Shown here one piece after another: positions 6,725 through 14,908 of a DNA stretch of 22,384 nucleotides; within the stretch, counting starts at the first letter, position 1, and every line of letters begins with the position of its first letter. This stretch comes from CAZGMN01 sp964645765 (lineage in GTDB: Bacteria; Acidobacteriota; Aminicenantia; Aminicenantales; Aminicenantaceae): positions 1 through 22,384 of the forward strand of contig CAZYBE010000048.1 in assembly GCA_964645765.1 (NCBI GenBank). Reading direction: 5' to 3'. The translations under genes were made by a program, and so were the position numbers. Below the pieces are notes generated by a model. The model saw only the letters and a list, made by a program, of their open reading frames with translations. It was not told the DNA's origin and did not search any database.

Positions 6725-7921
6725 ATGAAAATCTTGCTTTGGGCTTTAACCATCCTGGCTGGATACCTCATCGGCTCTATCCTCCCCGCTTATTTTCTGG
6801 GAAGAATTCTTAAAAAAATCGATATCCGTGAGCATGGAATAAAAAACGCAGGGACGATAAATGTCTATCATCTCCTCGGCCTAGGCCCTGCGGCTGCCGC
6901 AGCCATCTTTGATGTCTCAAAAGGGCTTCTGGTTATGTTTCTCGCCTATCTTCTTGGTGCATCCCCACTTCTTGTCCATCTGGCTGGCTTTGCCGTCATT
7001 CTGGGTCATGTTTTTCCTTTTTATCTTCGTTTTAGGGGAGGCCAGGGTGTGGCCGCAGCCACGGCCATAATGATTTATTACCTGGTCCTCTTCTATCAAA
7101 AACACTGGCTTCCCTGGGAATCTCTTCTTCTGCTTGCTTTCTGTGTTTTTTCTTTTGTCCACATCTCAAAAAAAGGAGAAATCGTCGGCGCTACGGTGCT
7201 TCCGGTGCTTTCCATTCTTGTTCTTGTTTTTTCTCCCTTTCAGAAATACCAGGTTTTCATCCTTTCCATCATAGCCTACATTTTTCTGGTCGATATCCTG
7301 AATATCCGCCAGTTCAAACTGTTAAACGCTTCTTTGGACAAAGTGAAAATGGAAATAAACTGGCGTCTTTATCTGCGGCCTCTGGCTGTGCTGTTGGTCA
7401 TCAATTACCTGAGAGCGGACAAAAAACAGGCTTTGACCCTGATCGGAAGCATCGTCCTCTTCTTTCTTCTCCTCGACCTCATCAGGCTTTTCTCGAAGAA
7501 GGTTAATGTATTTTTCTTCAAAAAAGTCAAAGACCTTTACAAATCGAGGGAATACAGTAAATTCTCATCCATCACCGTCTTTCTTTTTGCCAATTTCTTG
7601 ACTGTGCTCCTTTTTGAGAAGCCCATCGCCGTCCTGGCTGTTTCTTATCTTATCTTTGGCGATTTCTTCAGCAAGTTCTTTGGCATCCATTTTGGCCGGA
7701 CAAAAATCTTTGAAAAAACTCTCGAAGGAAGCCTTGCCCATTTCAACGCCTGCCTCATTGCTGGCTACATCTTCCTCCATTTTGTCTCTGTGCCAATCCC
7801 TGCCTATCTCACCGGAGTCTTTGTCGCCTCTGTGTCTGAGTTCCTTCCTCTAGGAGTAAACGACAACTTCAGCGTCGCCCTGCTCAGTGCTTCAAGTATG
7901 TATGTTTTTCTATTGTTCTAA
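6725..7921 (+). CDS. PlsY-like acyltransferase fused to a Dgk1/dolichol-kinase-like domain
   Basis: The ATG at 6725 is preferred over a TTG at 6719 because AAGG sits seven bases before it. Residues 1-195 resemble a whole PlsY, the membrane enzyme that acylates glycerol-3-phosphate from acyl-phosphate: GSILPAY (17-23), DIREHG then NAGTIN (33-46), and GHVFPFYLRFRGGQGVA (94-110). The motifs diverge: from memory of the family, GSGNxGATN is usual where GIKNAGTIN is seen, and KGGKGVAT where RGGQGVA is seen. Residues about 210-398 are a second hydrophobic domain with FGDFFSKFFG (311-320), EKTLEGSLAHF (330-340) and SEFLPLGVNDNFSV (371-384). These match the GD, KKSxEG and DN signatures of the SEC59/DGK1/VTE5 CTP-dependent lipid kinases. 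Ordinary PlsY is about 200 residues, so this is a true two-domain protein. The kinase substrate (diacylglycerol, a polyprenol or another lipid alcohol) cannot be read from sequence. Confidence 0.8.
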   Translation: MKILLWALTILAGYLIGSILPAYFLGRILKKIDIREHGIKNAGTINVYHLLGLGPAAAAAIFDVSKGLLVMFLAYLLGASPLLVHLAGFAVILGHVFPFYLRFRGGQGVAAATAIMIYYLVLFYQKHWLPWESLLLLAFCVFSFVHISKKGEIVGATVLPVLSILVLVFSPFQKYQVFILSIIAYIFLVDILNIRQFKLLNASLDKVKMEINWRLYLRPLAVLLVINYLRADKKQALTLIGSIVLFFLLLDLIRLFSKKVNVFFFKKVKDLYKSREYSKFSSITVFLFANFLTVLLFEKPIAVLAVSYLIFGDFFSKFFGIHFGRTKIFEKTLEGSLAHFNACLIAGYIFLHFVSVPIPAYLTGVFVASVSEFLPLGVNDNFSVALLSASSMYVFLLF

Positions 7922-7948
7922 AGGTGCTTCCTCCCTATTTCTATTTCA

Positions 7949-7977
7949 TTGATTTAAAACTCTTTTTATGCTAACTT
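7949..7977 (+). promoter_or_regulatory. Promoter candidate of the gap-pgk-tpiA-secG operon
   Basis: TTGATT (7949-7954) is followed after 17 bases by TAACTT (7972-7977). The TG at 7969-7970 makes an extended -10 (TGcTAACTT). The gap ATG lies 47 bases further on, behind a strong TAGGAGGT. Confidence 0.45.
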
Positions 7978-8023
7978 TTTAAATCAATAGAAAAAATAAA
8001 ATCAAAAAAATAGGAGGTCGAAG

Positions 8024-9028
8024 ATGAGTATTAAAGTCGGAATAAACGGCTTTGGCCGCATAGGCAGAAATTTATATCGTGCCTCTTTCCAAGACTCGGA
8101 ATTAGAATTTGTGGCTGTCAACGATATCACCGATGCAAAAACGCTGGCCCATCTTCTCAAGTACGACTCTGTTCTCGGGCCGCTCAAGGCAGAGATTAAA
8201 GCCGCCGAGGATACGATAATCGTTAACGGCAAAAAAACAAAGGTTTTGAGCGAGAAAGACCCGGCCAAACTCCCCTGGAAAGACTTTGGAGTTTCCATCG
8301 TCGTTGAAGCGACAGGCCTTTTCAGGAAAAAACCCGATGCTTTAAAGCATATCGAGCCGGGCGGCGCCAAAAAAGTCATCATCTCTGCGCCCGGCACAGA
8401 ACCGGACTTGACGATCGTCCTCGGCGTCAATGAAGAAACCTATGACCCCAATAAGCATCATGTCATCTCCAATGCTTCCTGCACGACAAATTGCGTTGCG
8501 CCTGTGGCAAAAGTCCTTCACGATGAGTTTGGCATAGAGAAAGGTTTCATGACCACAATCCATGCCTACACCAGCGACCAGAGATTGCTCGATGCGCCCC
8601 ATAAAGACCTGCGTCGAGCCCGGGCAGCAGCCGTCTCTCAGATACCGACCACAACCGGTGCAGCAAGAGCAGTCGGACTGGTCATCCCTGAGCTCAAAGG
8701 CAAAATCGACGGCATCGCCATCAGGGTCCCCACTGCCAATGTTTCTCTTGTCGATTTGGTGGCCCTGCTCAAGAAGAAGGGCAGTGTTGAACAAGTCAAC
8801 CAGGCTTTCAAGAAAGCGGCTGAAGGCAAGCTCAAGGGAATTCTTCAGTACACTGATGAAGAGCTTGTTTCAGTCGATTTTATGAGCAATCCCCACTCAG
8901 CCATCGTCGATGGTCCTTTTACCCGGATGATCGATGACAACATGGTGAAAATCCTTGCTTGGTACGATAACGAATGGGGTTACTCCTGCCGGCTGAGGGA
9001 TTTGATCAAATACATCTCCAAGAGATAA
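8024..9028 (+). CDS. gap: Glyceraldehyde-3-phosphate dehydrogenase, type I
   Basis: This glycolytic enzyme oxidises glyceraldehyde-3-phosphate to 1,3-bisphosphoglycerate with NAD+. The 334-residue product is full length. The Rossmann motif INGFGRIGRN occupies 7-16. Asp34 in VAVNDITD is the residue that usually favours NAD over NADP. The active-site segment SNASCTTNC (149-157) contains the catalytic Cys153, and His180 in TTIHAYT is its partner. The C-terminal NEWGYSCR motif is also present. An AGGAGGT ribosome site precedes the ATG. It is the first gene of a tight glycolytic operon: pgk starts four bases after its stop. Confidence 0.98.
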   Translation: MSIKVGINGFGRIGRNLYRASFQDSELEFVAVNDITDAKTLAHLLKYDSVLGPLKAEIKAAEDTIIVNGKKTKVLSEKDPAKLPWKDFGVSIVVEATGLFRKKPDALKHIEPGGAKKVIISAPGTEPDLTIVLGVNEETYDPNKHHVISNASCTTNCVAPVAKVLHDEFGIEKGFMTTIHAYTSDQRLLDAPHKDLRRARAAAVSQIPTTTGAARAVGLVIPELKGKIDGIAIRVPTANVSLVDLVALLKKKGSVEQVNQAFKKAAEGKLKGILQYTDEELVSVDFMSNPHSAIVDGPFTRMIDDNMVKILAWYDNEWGYSCRLRDLIKYISKR

Positions 9029-9032
9029 AGCC

Positions 9033-10214
9033 ATGCTTTTCCTCAAAGATTTGGATTTCAAGGGAAAAAAGGTCTTCCTCAGGGTTGATTTCAATGTCCC
9101 TCAGGATGAAGCAGGGAATATCAGGGATGATACGCGGATAAAAGCCTCTCTTCCAACTATAAACTACCTCCTCGAGCATGGGGCGAAGCTCATCATCGCC
9201 TCCCATCTGGGGCGTCCCAAAGGTAAATATAAGCCAAAATACAGCCTTAAGCCTGTGGCCAAAAGGCTCGGCGAGCTCATCTCCCGAGATGTCATTCTCG
9301 CTCCGGCTGCTGTCGGGGATGAAGTCCTGAAGCTGAAGAAAGAGCTCAAAGAAGACCAGGTTCTTCTCCTCGAGAATCTGAGGTTTGACCCAGGAGAAGA
9401 GAAAAACGACCCTTCCTTTGCCCAGGGGCTGGCACAAGAAGTTGACTATTATGTCGATGATGCTTTCGGTTCCTGTCACAGGGCACATGCCTCAGTTGTG
9501 GGTATCACTCAGTATGTCAAAAAATCAGCAGCCGGCTTCCTCCTTAAAAAAGAGGTTGACTATCTGAGCAAAGCTGTCCACTCTCCGCAGAAGCCCTATG
9601 TGGCCATTCTCGGCGGGGTAAAAGTCTCGGATAAGATTCCAGTCATAGAAAATCTCTTGAACAAGGCAGACAGTATCCTCATCGGCGGCGCCATGGCTTA
9701 CACTTTTTTTAAGGCGCAAGGCTTTGACGTCGGCCGTTCCCTGGTCGAGGAAGAGATGATGGAGCTGGCCCTCAAGCTTTTAAGCCAGGCCAAAGAAAAA
9801 AAGTTAGATTTCCGTCTCCCATCCGACCACGTTGCTGCAGCTGAAAAGGATTCTAAAGCAGAGAGCAAAATTATCGAATCCTTCCCTATCCCTGCGAACA
9901 TGATGGTTCTCGACATCGGGCCGAAGACAATTGACATATACTCAGGAATCATCGCCAAGGCGAAAACCATCTTCTGGAACGGCCCTCTTGGAGTTTTTGA
10001 GATTGACAAATTCAGCCAGGGCACGATGAAAATAGCCAAGGCTGTGGCAAAATCAGGCGCCATCTCAATCGTCGGAGGAGGAGATTCAGTGGCAGCTGTT
10101 TACAAAGCAGGAGTCAGCGAGAAAATCTCCCACATCTCAACAGGAGGCGGAGCATCGCTCGAATTCATTGCCAATGAAACTTTGCCAGGAATCGAAGCGC
10201 TGGCGGAGAAATAG
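9033..10214 (+). CDS. pgk: Phosphoglycerate kinase
   Basis: The enzyme transfers the acyl phosphate of 1,3-bisphosphoglycerate to ADP, making ATP. The 393-residue, two-lobed protein has RVDFNVP (17-23), DDTR (32-35), SHLGRPKG (57-64), ENLRF, the hinge/substrate segment DDAFGSCHRAHAS (commonly NDAFGTAHRAHAS), GGAMAYTF, GPLGVFE, GGGDS (348-352) and STGGGA (369-374). It starts four bases after gap and ends one base before the tpiA start, so the three genes are surely one transcription unit. No sign of fusion to tpiA is seen, unlike some bacteria in which the two are joined. Confidence 0.98.
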   Translation: MLFLKDLDFKGKKVFLRVDFNVPQDEAGNIRDDTRIKASLPTINYLLEHGAKLIIASHLGRPKGKYKPKYSLKPVAKRLGELISRDVILAPAAVGDEVLKLKKELKEDQVLLLENLRFDPGEEKNDPSFAQGLAQEVDYYVDDAFGSCHRAHASVVGITQYVKKSAAGFLLKKEVDYLSKAVHSPQKPYVAILGGVKVSDKIPVIENLLNKADSILIGGAMAYTFFKAQGFDVGRSLVEEEMMELALKLLSQAKEKKLDFRLPSDHVAAAEKDSKAESKIIESFPIPANMMVLDIGPKTIDIYSGIIAKAKTIFWNGPLGVFEIDKFSQGTMKIAKAVAKSGAISIVGGGDSVAAVYKAGVSEKISHISTGGGASLEFIANETLPGIEALAEK

Positions 10215-10215
10215 A

Positions 10216-11004
10216 ATGAAACTCAGCAACAAAAAGCCGTTCATCGCCGGCAACTGGAAAATGTACAAGACTGTGCCTGAAGCCGTGGAGCTGGCCAAAG
10301 CCATCCGCGTCCAGTCTCAACAATTGACCGATGCCGAGCTGGTTGTCATCCCTCCATTTACTGCTTTGAGTGAAGTGAAAAAAGCGATTGAGGGAAGTTC
10401 TGTGCGGCTCGGCGCTCAAAATCTTTTCTGGGAAAAAGAAGGGGCTTTTACCGGCGAAGTCTCGGCGGCCATGCTCAAGTCAGCGGGCTGCGATTATATC
10501 GTTATCGGCCATTCGGAAAGACGGCAATACTTTGCTGAAACAAACGAGACCGTCAATAAAAAAATCAAGTCGGCTCTGGCCTATGAGCTCATCCCCATTG
10601 TCTGCATCGGAGAATTTCTTGAAGAAAGGCAAAAAGGGAAAACAATGGAGAAGGTCGGTACCCAGATAGATTCAGGCTTGGATGGATTTGGAAGAGATGA
10701 GATGGAGCGGATGATCATTGCCTATGAGCCAATCTGGGCCATCGGAACAGGAATCACAGCCACTCCTGCCCAGGCAGAGGAAGTCCATAGCTTCATCAGG
10801 GAAAAGCTGGACAAAAAATATGGAAAAGACGCAGCTTCGTGTGCTATAATCCTCTACGGCGGCTCAGTGAAGCCGGCAAACACTCTTTCGCTGATCAAGG
10901 AAAAAAATATAAACGGGGCGTTGGTCGGAGGAGCTTCACTCGAAGCTGAATCGTTGATCCAAATCGTAAAGGAAGCCATAAAGGCTTACAAGGAGAAGAA
11001 GTGA
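10216..11004 (+). CDS. tpiA: Triosephosphate isomerase
   Basis: The enzyme interconverts dihydroxyacetone phosphate and glyceraldehyde-3-phosphate. The ATG at 10216 is chosen because it gives the standard N-terminus; an in-frame TTG at 10168 would overlap pgk. The 262-residue product has AGNWKMYK (Asn13, Lys15), the electrophile His99 in IGHSERR, the catalytic base Glu171 in AYEPIWAIGTG, and the phosphate-binding YGGSV and GALVGGASL segments. GGAG of the pgk end serves as its ribosome site. Its last codons overlap the secG GTG start (GTGA). Confidence 0.97.
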   Translation: MKLSNKKPFIAGNWKMYKTVPEAVELAKAIRVQSQQLTDAELVVIPPFTALSEVKKAIEGSSVRLGAQNLFWEKEGAFTGEVSAAMLKSAGCDYIVIGHSERRQYFAETNETVNKKIKSALAYELIPIVCIGEFLEERQKGKTMEKVGTQIDSGLDGFGRDEMERMIIAYEPIWAIGTGITATPAQAEEVHSFIREKLDKKYGKDAASCAIILYGGSVKPANTLSLIKEKNINGALVGGASLEAESLIQIVKEAIKAYKEKK

Positions 11005-11387
11005 CCACATTATTGGTTATAATCCATGTCCTCGTCTGCTTCGTTCTCATCGTCGCCGTCCTCCTTCAATCAGGAAAGGCCGCAGACCTTGCCGGAGCTT
11101 TTGGTGGAGCGGGAAGCCAGACAGTTTTTGGTCCCCGCGGAGCAGGAACGTTCTTATCCAAAATAACCACGGTCTGCGCCGTACTTTTCATGGTCACTTC
11201 TTTAGCACTCTGGTTTGCCTCTTCAAAAGGAACAAAATCTGTCATAAAAGAGGAAAAGCAGACAACCCAACCCGCAGCAGTTACAGAAACAAAAAAGGAG
11301 CCAACAGAAGAGAAAGCCCAGGCTCAGGCGCCCGAGAAAAAGCAGGAAAAAGAGCAGAAGAGCACAGAGCCGCTGAAGAAAAAGTGA
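11001..11387 (+). CDS. secG: Preprotein translocase subunit SecG
   Basis: SecG is the small subunit of the SecYEG channel in the inner membrane. The GTG start at 11001 overlaps the tpiA stop and is preceded by AAGGAG. Two membrane helices (about 3-22 and 53-73) flank the conserved loop LLQSGKAADLAGAFGGAGSQ (21-40), continuing TVFGPRG. After about residue 78 comes an unusually long charged tail of roughly 50 residues rich in Lys, Glu, Gln, Thr and Ala, ending in EPLKKK; it is probably disordered and cytoplasmic or periplasmic depending on topology. The gap-pgk-tpiA-secG order is widespread in bacteria. Confidence 0.95.
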   Translation: MTTLLVIIHVLVCFVLIVAVLLQSGKAADLAGAFGGAGSQTVFGPRGAGTFLSKITTVCAVLFMVTSLALWFASSKGTKSVIKEEKQTTQPAAVTETKKEPTEEKAQAQAPEKKQEKEQKSTEPLKKK

Positions 11388-11447
11388 TTTCGCTGCAAAG
11401 ACAGCTTCTGCAGTGAATGATTGGAATAAAGCCTCGCTTCATCGAAT

Positions 11448-11534
11448 GCCGAAGTGGTGGAATTGGTAGACACACTAGCTTGAGGGGCTAGCGGGCAATT
11501 TTCGCCTGTAGGGGTTCGAGTCCCCTCTTCGGCA
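11448..11534 (+). tRNA. tRNA-Leu (anticodon GAG)
   Basis: The acceptor stem GCCGAAG pairs with CTTCGGC, with discriminator A at 11534. The anticodon arm is CTAGC-TTGAGGG-GCTAG, with GAG at 11482-11484, reading CUC/CUU leucine codons. A long variable arm (about 11492-11508) marks a class II tRNA. The T arm GGGGTTCGAGTCCCC is perfect. CCA is not encoded. A TTTTT run follows at once, which may help end the transcript. It lies 60 bases after secG and could be read through from the glycolytic operon. Confidence 0.97.
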
Positions 11535-11545
11535 TTTTTCCTTCT

Positions 11546-11971
11546 TCACGGTTCCCATACGCACGGTAGCGGATGGCAATAGGGGGTCATGAAAAGTCCG
11601 CCTTCAGTTTCCCCGTTGGATTTATGGCATGTTATGGTGTACTCGCTTATCACACAAGCGATGTGGACAATAGTTTTTTGGGAAACCTTTTTTCCTCCTA
11701 CATTTTTCACCTCTCTGGGACAGATATAAACTGGTTTAAATTCAATGTTGACCTCCTTGAATTGGGATGCGGCCTTCTTCTTCAATCTCCAGAATTTTGT
11801 CAGGGAACATTTTCCTTTTAACCTCTTCCCATCCGGCGTAAAGAGAATCGTATTCTTCCCTAACAATTTTGCCATCTTTTTAAATCGACCCGCTTGGAAA
11901 TCGTCCTTAAGCTGTTTATAATCGCCTTCAATCTTCTCCTTTAAAAGGCCTTCTGCTTCTTTAAGTTCCAT
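11546..11971 (-). CDS. Small protein, possible NTF2/SnoaL-like (DUF4440-type) fold
   Basis: The 141-residue frame has a strong ribosome site (AAAGGAGG, five bases before the ATG), which supports translation. The N-terminus is helical and charged; then FKKMAKLLGKNTILFTPDGKR and LKGKCSLTKFWRLKK resemble the start of SnoaL/DUF4440 domains (a short helix, a strand with a Pro-Asp-Gly turn, a KG-x(5)-FW segment). The remaining strands (NIEFKPVYICP, KTIVHIACVISEYTITCHK) fit an NTF2-like sheet. The end, PYCHPLPCVWEP, is short of the usual last strand pair, so a truncation or small frameshift is possible. No signal peptide is present. The large kinase gene lies upstream on the same strand, 137 bases away. 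Function is unknown. Confidence 0.6.
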   Translation of the reverse strand: MELKEAEGLLKEKIEGDYKQLKDDFQAGRFKKMAKLLGKNTILFTPDGKRLKGKCSLTKFWRLKKKAASQFKEVNIEFKPVYICPREVKNVGGKKVSQKTIVHIACVISEYTITCHKSNGETEGGLFMTPYCHPLPCVWEP

Positions 11972-12108
11972 TTTTTCCTCCTTTCCTAAAAAATTTTTTC
12001 ATATTTCTCAAATAAAAATATTAAAGGCTAATACTTAGTTGTTTTTAACTGGATTCATTTTCACCCCCTTTCTATTCTCTTTTTTCGCCAAAACTATACC
12101 TCTATTAA

Positions 12109-14664
12109 TCACCATTTTCCATATTTTTCTAATCTTTCTTTATATTTCTGCTTTTCCTCTTTAATAATTTCTCTGAACCGAGAATCGTCGCGTAACCCAT
12201 CATAAAAATGATTTTTAATCAAATTAAGATAAGAATAAGGATATGTCTTCAATTCAGAAAATCCCCTTTCAATTGCCTCTTTAATATTTTTAATCGCTTC
12301 ATCCTTCATCCCTAATATGGAATAAACATTCGATAAGAGAGGGGTATAAAAAAACGGATCTATATTTTTAATGACGGCTAGCGCTTTATCCTTCTCTCCC
12401 CTTACAGCATAGATCATAGCCCTGGCATAGCGAGCTCCAGGATTGCCTGGTTCAAGGCTCTCTGCTCTCACTATTTCCTTTTCCGCTACCTCACATCTTT
12501 CCATCATTATAAATTGCCTGGCATAAAGAAGCCGGAGGTCGATATCATCCGGATTGAGCTCTAATGCTTCTTTTAAAAGATTTGCTGCTTTTTCGAATTC
12601 TCCGATGGACATATAACAACGGGCGCAGAGATGGAGATATTCGGTCGATGTCGGGTCGAGCTCGATGGCTTTAAAATAAAATTCAATAGCATTGTCATAA
12701 AGACCAATGTCTTTCAGGAATCCTGCAATATTGAAATTAATCTCAGCGTTGTTTGGGTCCAGTTCAAAGGCCCTTTTGTAAAAATGATAAGCCTTATTAA
12801 AATCCTCCTGATAAAAGTAAGCCCATCCCAGACCGACATTCGCTTCGGCTAGATTCCGGTCTATCTCATAAGCCTTTGAATAATAACTGAACATGAGGTC
12901 AAAATCTTTCTTATCCTTTCCCTTGACGAAATGTCCTTCGTAAATATTGCCCAAGCCACAGTAAGCTAAAGTATTATCACTTTCGACTTCGATAGCGACT
13001 TTATAATTCTCCACTGCATTTTCAAAATCTTTTTCTTCGCCAATATCTCTATATCTATGTTCAAAATGCCGTCCTTTTGCGTAGTATTTATAAGCTTCTG
13101 GGTTTTTTGCCTCGCTTCTTTTGAGTGCATCGAATTTTTTCTTATTGAAGCCAAAAGCTAAATCCTTAGCAATGGATTCAGAAATTTTATCCTGGACTTC
13201 AAACAAGCTACTAAACTTTTCCTCGTAGAAATAAGGCCGGATGATATATTCTTCCTTGGCTTTAACAAGTTGAGCATTAATCCGGATTATGTTTTCTTCT
13301 TTTTTAAGGCTCGGGACAAGAATTGTCTCAACATCAAGTTCTTTTCCAATTTCTTTAAGCATTTTCTTTGAATCTTTATATTGGCGCACTGTTCGGTAAG
13401 GCGTGACTTTTAGTTTCTCTATTGTAGCAAGTTTTGAGATAATAGCTTCGGTCATCGTTTCACAAATTGGCTCCTGGTCTTTCTGCGGACTTTGATCTTC
13501 GAAGGGAAGGACAGCAATAGAATTTTTCCATTTGGTTTTACCAGGCATTCCGGTTTCGCTACCTTTTTCTCGGATTATCCGGCTTAAGAACAAATACCCA
13601 ATAACGAAAACAGCGGCAATGAGGATTGTTGGCCATAGAATGGATTGGAACCACTTTCTCAAGGCCTTTGTCTCGAGCTTTTGCTCGGAGATAGCCATGT
13701 CTTTAGTGGAAATCTCTTTCTCTATCCTGCTCAATTCGGAGAGCAGCTCTTCAATGTTTTGATACCTCTTCTCTCTCTCCTTCTCCATGCATCTCAATAT
13801 CATTCGGCTGAGCTCCTCGGGAAGCTGGGTGTTGAACTTCCTGGGATTTGGAGGAATATCTGTCTTGTGTTTCAGGGCGATGCTCAATGAGGTGTCTCCT
13901 TCAAAAGGAAGCCTTCCAGAGAGCATCTCATAAAGGATGACTCCCAGAGAATAGATGTCTGAGCGCTGGTCTGCCTCTTTTCCTTCGACCTGCTCAGGAG
14001 ACATGTATTCAGGAGTCCCGATCATAATTTTCGCTCCCGTCGTCCCTTTTGCCTCAAGGGAGCGAGCGACTCCGAAATCCATGATTCGTACGTTCCCTCT
14101 TTTATCGATCATGATGTTAGAGGATTTTAAATCCCGATGGATAATCCCTAATTGGTGAGCCTCAGCCAATCCCTGACAAATCTGTTTGGCTATAGAAATA
14201 GCCCTGCCAACACTCAACTGCCCTGTCATTCTGATCACGCTTTTTAAATCCTCACCCGGCACATATTCCATGGTAATGTATGGAGTTTCCTCTTCTTCAT
14301 TGAAATCATACATCCGGCAAACATTCTTGTGACTTATCTTGCGGGCAAACTTCAACTCGTTCTTGAAGCGCTCGATCGTTTTCGGATTGGAGGCAATCTC
14401 AGGCGCCAAAAGTTTTAAGGCAACTTCTTCATTTATCTTCTTATCCACGACTCTGTAGACTCTGCCCATGCCTCCCTTTCCCAACTCCTCGATGATTTCG
14501 TATCGGCCAGACAGAGTGCTTCCCCGGGTAATTTCCTTTAGGGGCGTCTCGAAAGTCTCGGTCTTGGGTGGAGAAATTTCTTCTAAAGGAGTCAGTTTTG
14601 TACCACACTTGCCACAAAAACTGCTGTCAGAGGGATTATCAATATGACAATTAGGACACTCCAT
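12109..14664 (-). CDS. Zinc-ribbon Ser/Thr protein kinase with TolB-like and TPR regions
   Basis: The 851-residue protein is modular. Residues 3-21 form a zinc ribbon with two Cys-x2-Cys pairs (CPNC, CGKC). Residues 54-312 are a Hanks-type kinase: GKGGMG (62-67), Lys84, Glu103, HRDLKSSN (176-183), DFGVA (196-200) and the activation segment GTPEYMSPEQ (216-225), so it should be active. A membrane helix spans about 340-362. Residues 381-505 resemble the TolB N-terminal-like domain (SIAVLPFEDQS, AIISKLATIEKLKV, GKELDVETILVPSL). From about 520 to 800 come repeated TPR helices. The kinase therefore faces the cytoplasm and the TolB/TPR part the periplasm. Such proteins are numerous in Acidobacteriota and relatives; targets are unknown. 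A promoter and AAGGA ribosome site precede the ATG. Confidence 0.93.
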   Translation of the reverse strand: MECPNCHIDNPSDSSFCGKCGTKLTPLEEISPPKTETFETPLKEITRGSTLSGRYEIIEELGKGGMGRVYRVVDKKINEEVALKLLAPEIASNPKTIERFKNELKFARKISHKNVCRMYDFNEEEETPYITMEYVPGEDLKSVIRMTGQLSVGRAISIAKQICQGLAEAHQLGIIHRDLKSSNIMIDKRGNVRIMDFGVARSLEAKGTTGAKIMIGTPEYMSPEQVEGKEADQRSDIYSLGVILYEMLSGRLPFEGDTSLSIALKHKTDIPPNPRKFNTQLPEELSRMILRCMEKEREKRYQNIEELLSELSRIEKEISTKDMAISEQKLETKALRKWFQSILWPTILIAAVFVIGYLFLSRIIREKGSETGMPGKTKWKNSIAVLPFEDQSPQKDQEPICETMTEAIISKLATIEKLKVTPYRTVRQYKDSKKMLKEIGKELDVETILVPSLKKEENIIRINAQLVKAKEEYIIRPYFYEEKFSSLFEVQDKISESIAKDLAFGFNKKKFDALKRSEAKNPEAYKYYAKGRHFEHRYRDIGEEKDFENAVENYKVAIEVESDNTLAYCGLGNIYEGHFVKGKDKKDFDLMFSYYSKAYEIDRNLAEANVGLGWAYFYQEDFNKAYHFYKRAFELDPNNAEINFNIAGFLKDIGLYDNAIEFYFKAIELDPTSTEYLHLCARCYMSIGEFEKAANLLKEALELNPDDIDLRLLYARQFIMMERCEVAEKEIVRAESLEPGNPGARYARAMIYAVRGEKDKALAVIKNIDPFFYTPLLSNVYSILGMKDEAIKNIKEAIERGFSELKTYPYSYLNLIKNHFYDGLRDDSRFREIIKEEKQKYKERLEKYGKW

Positions 14665-14698
14665 GAAATCCTTATTTCCTTCCGCTTATTTGCCAAAA

Positions 14699-14727
14699 AG
14701 AATAACAATTATTGAAAAAATAGTCAA
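14699..14727 (-). promoter_or_regulatory. sigma70-type promoter of the kinase gene
   Basis: On the minus strand TTGACT (14722-14727) and TATTCT (14699-14704) are separated by 17 bases, about 35 bases before the kinase ATG. Confidence 0.6.
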
Positions 14728-14780
14728 ATGGATTATCGAATCACAGCTCCAGTTAGTCCTGCTTTTATTAACCCAAGATT

Positions 14781-14789
14781 TGCTAAAAT
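14781..14789 (+). promoter_or_regulatory. Extended -10 candidate for the amidotransferase-like gene
   Basis: The plus strand reads TGCTAAAAT, an extended -10 without a good -35. It lies about 120 bases before the gene at 14909, so the leader would be long. A nine-codon ATG frame (14862-14891) lies within that leader. Confidence 0.3.
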
Positions 14790-14908
14790 TTTAACTTCAA
14801 CCCCATGGAAAGTCAACGATTCAATCAGGCTATTTTTTGCAATTTCAATGAAAAAGGAGTAATGAAAAAAGAGATGAGAGTCATCACCTGAAGCAGGAGG
14901 TTTGAATC

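Noticed and set aside
14862..14891. Nine-codon leader frame before the amidotransferase-like gene
   Set aside because: The AAGGAG is only two bases from its ATG, too close for good initiation, and the peptide shows no attenuation-type run of codons.
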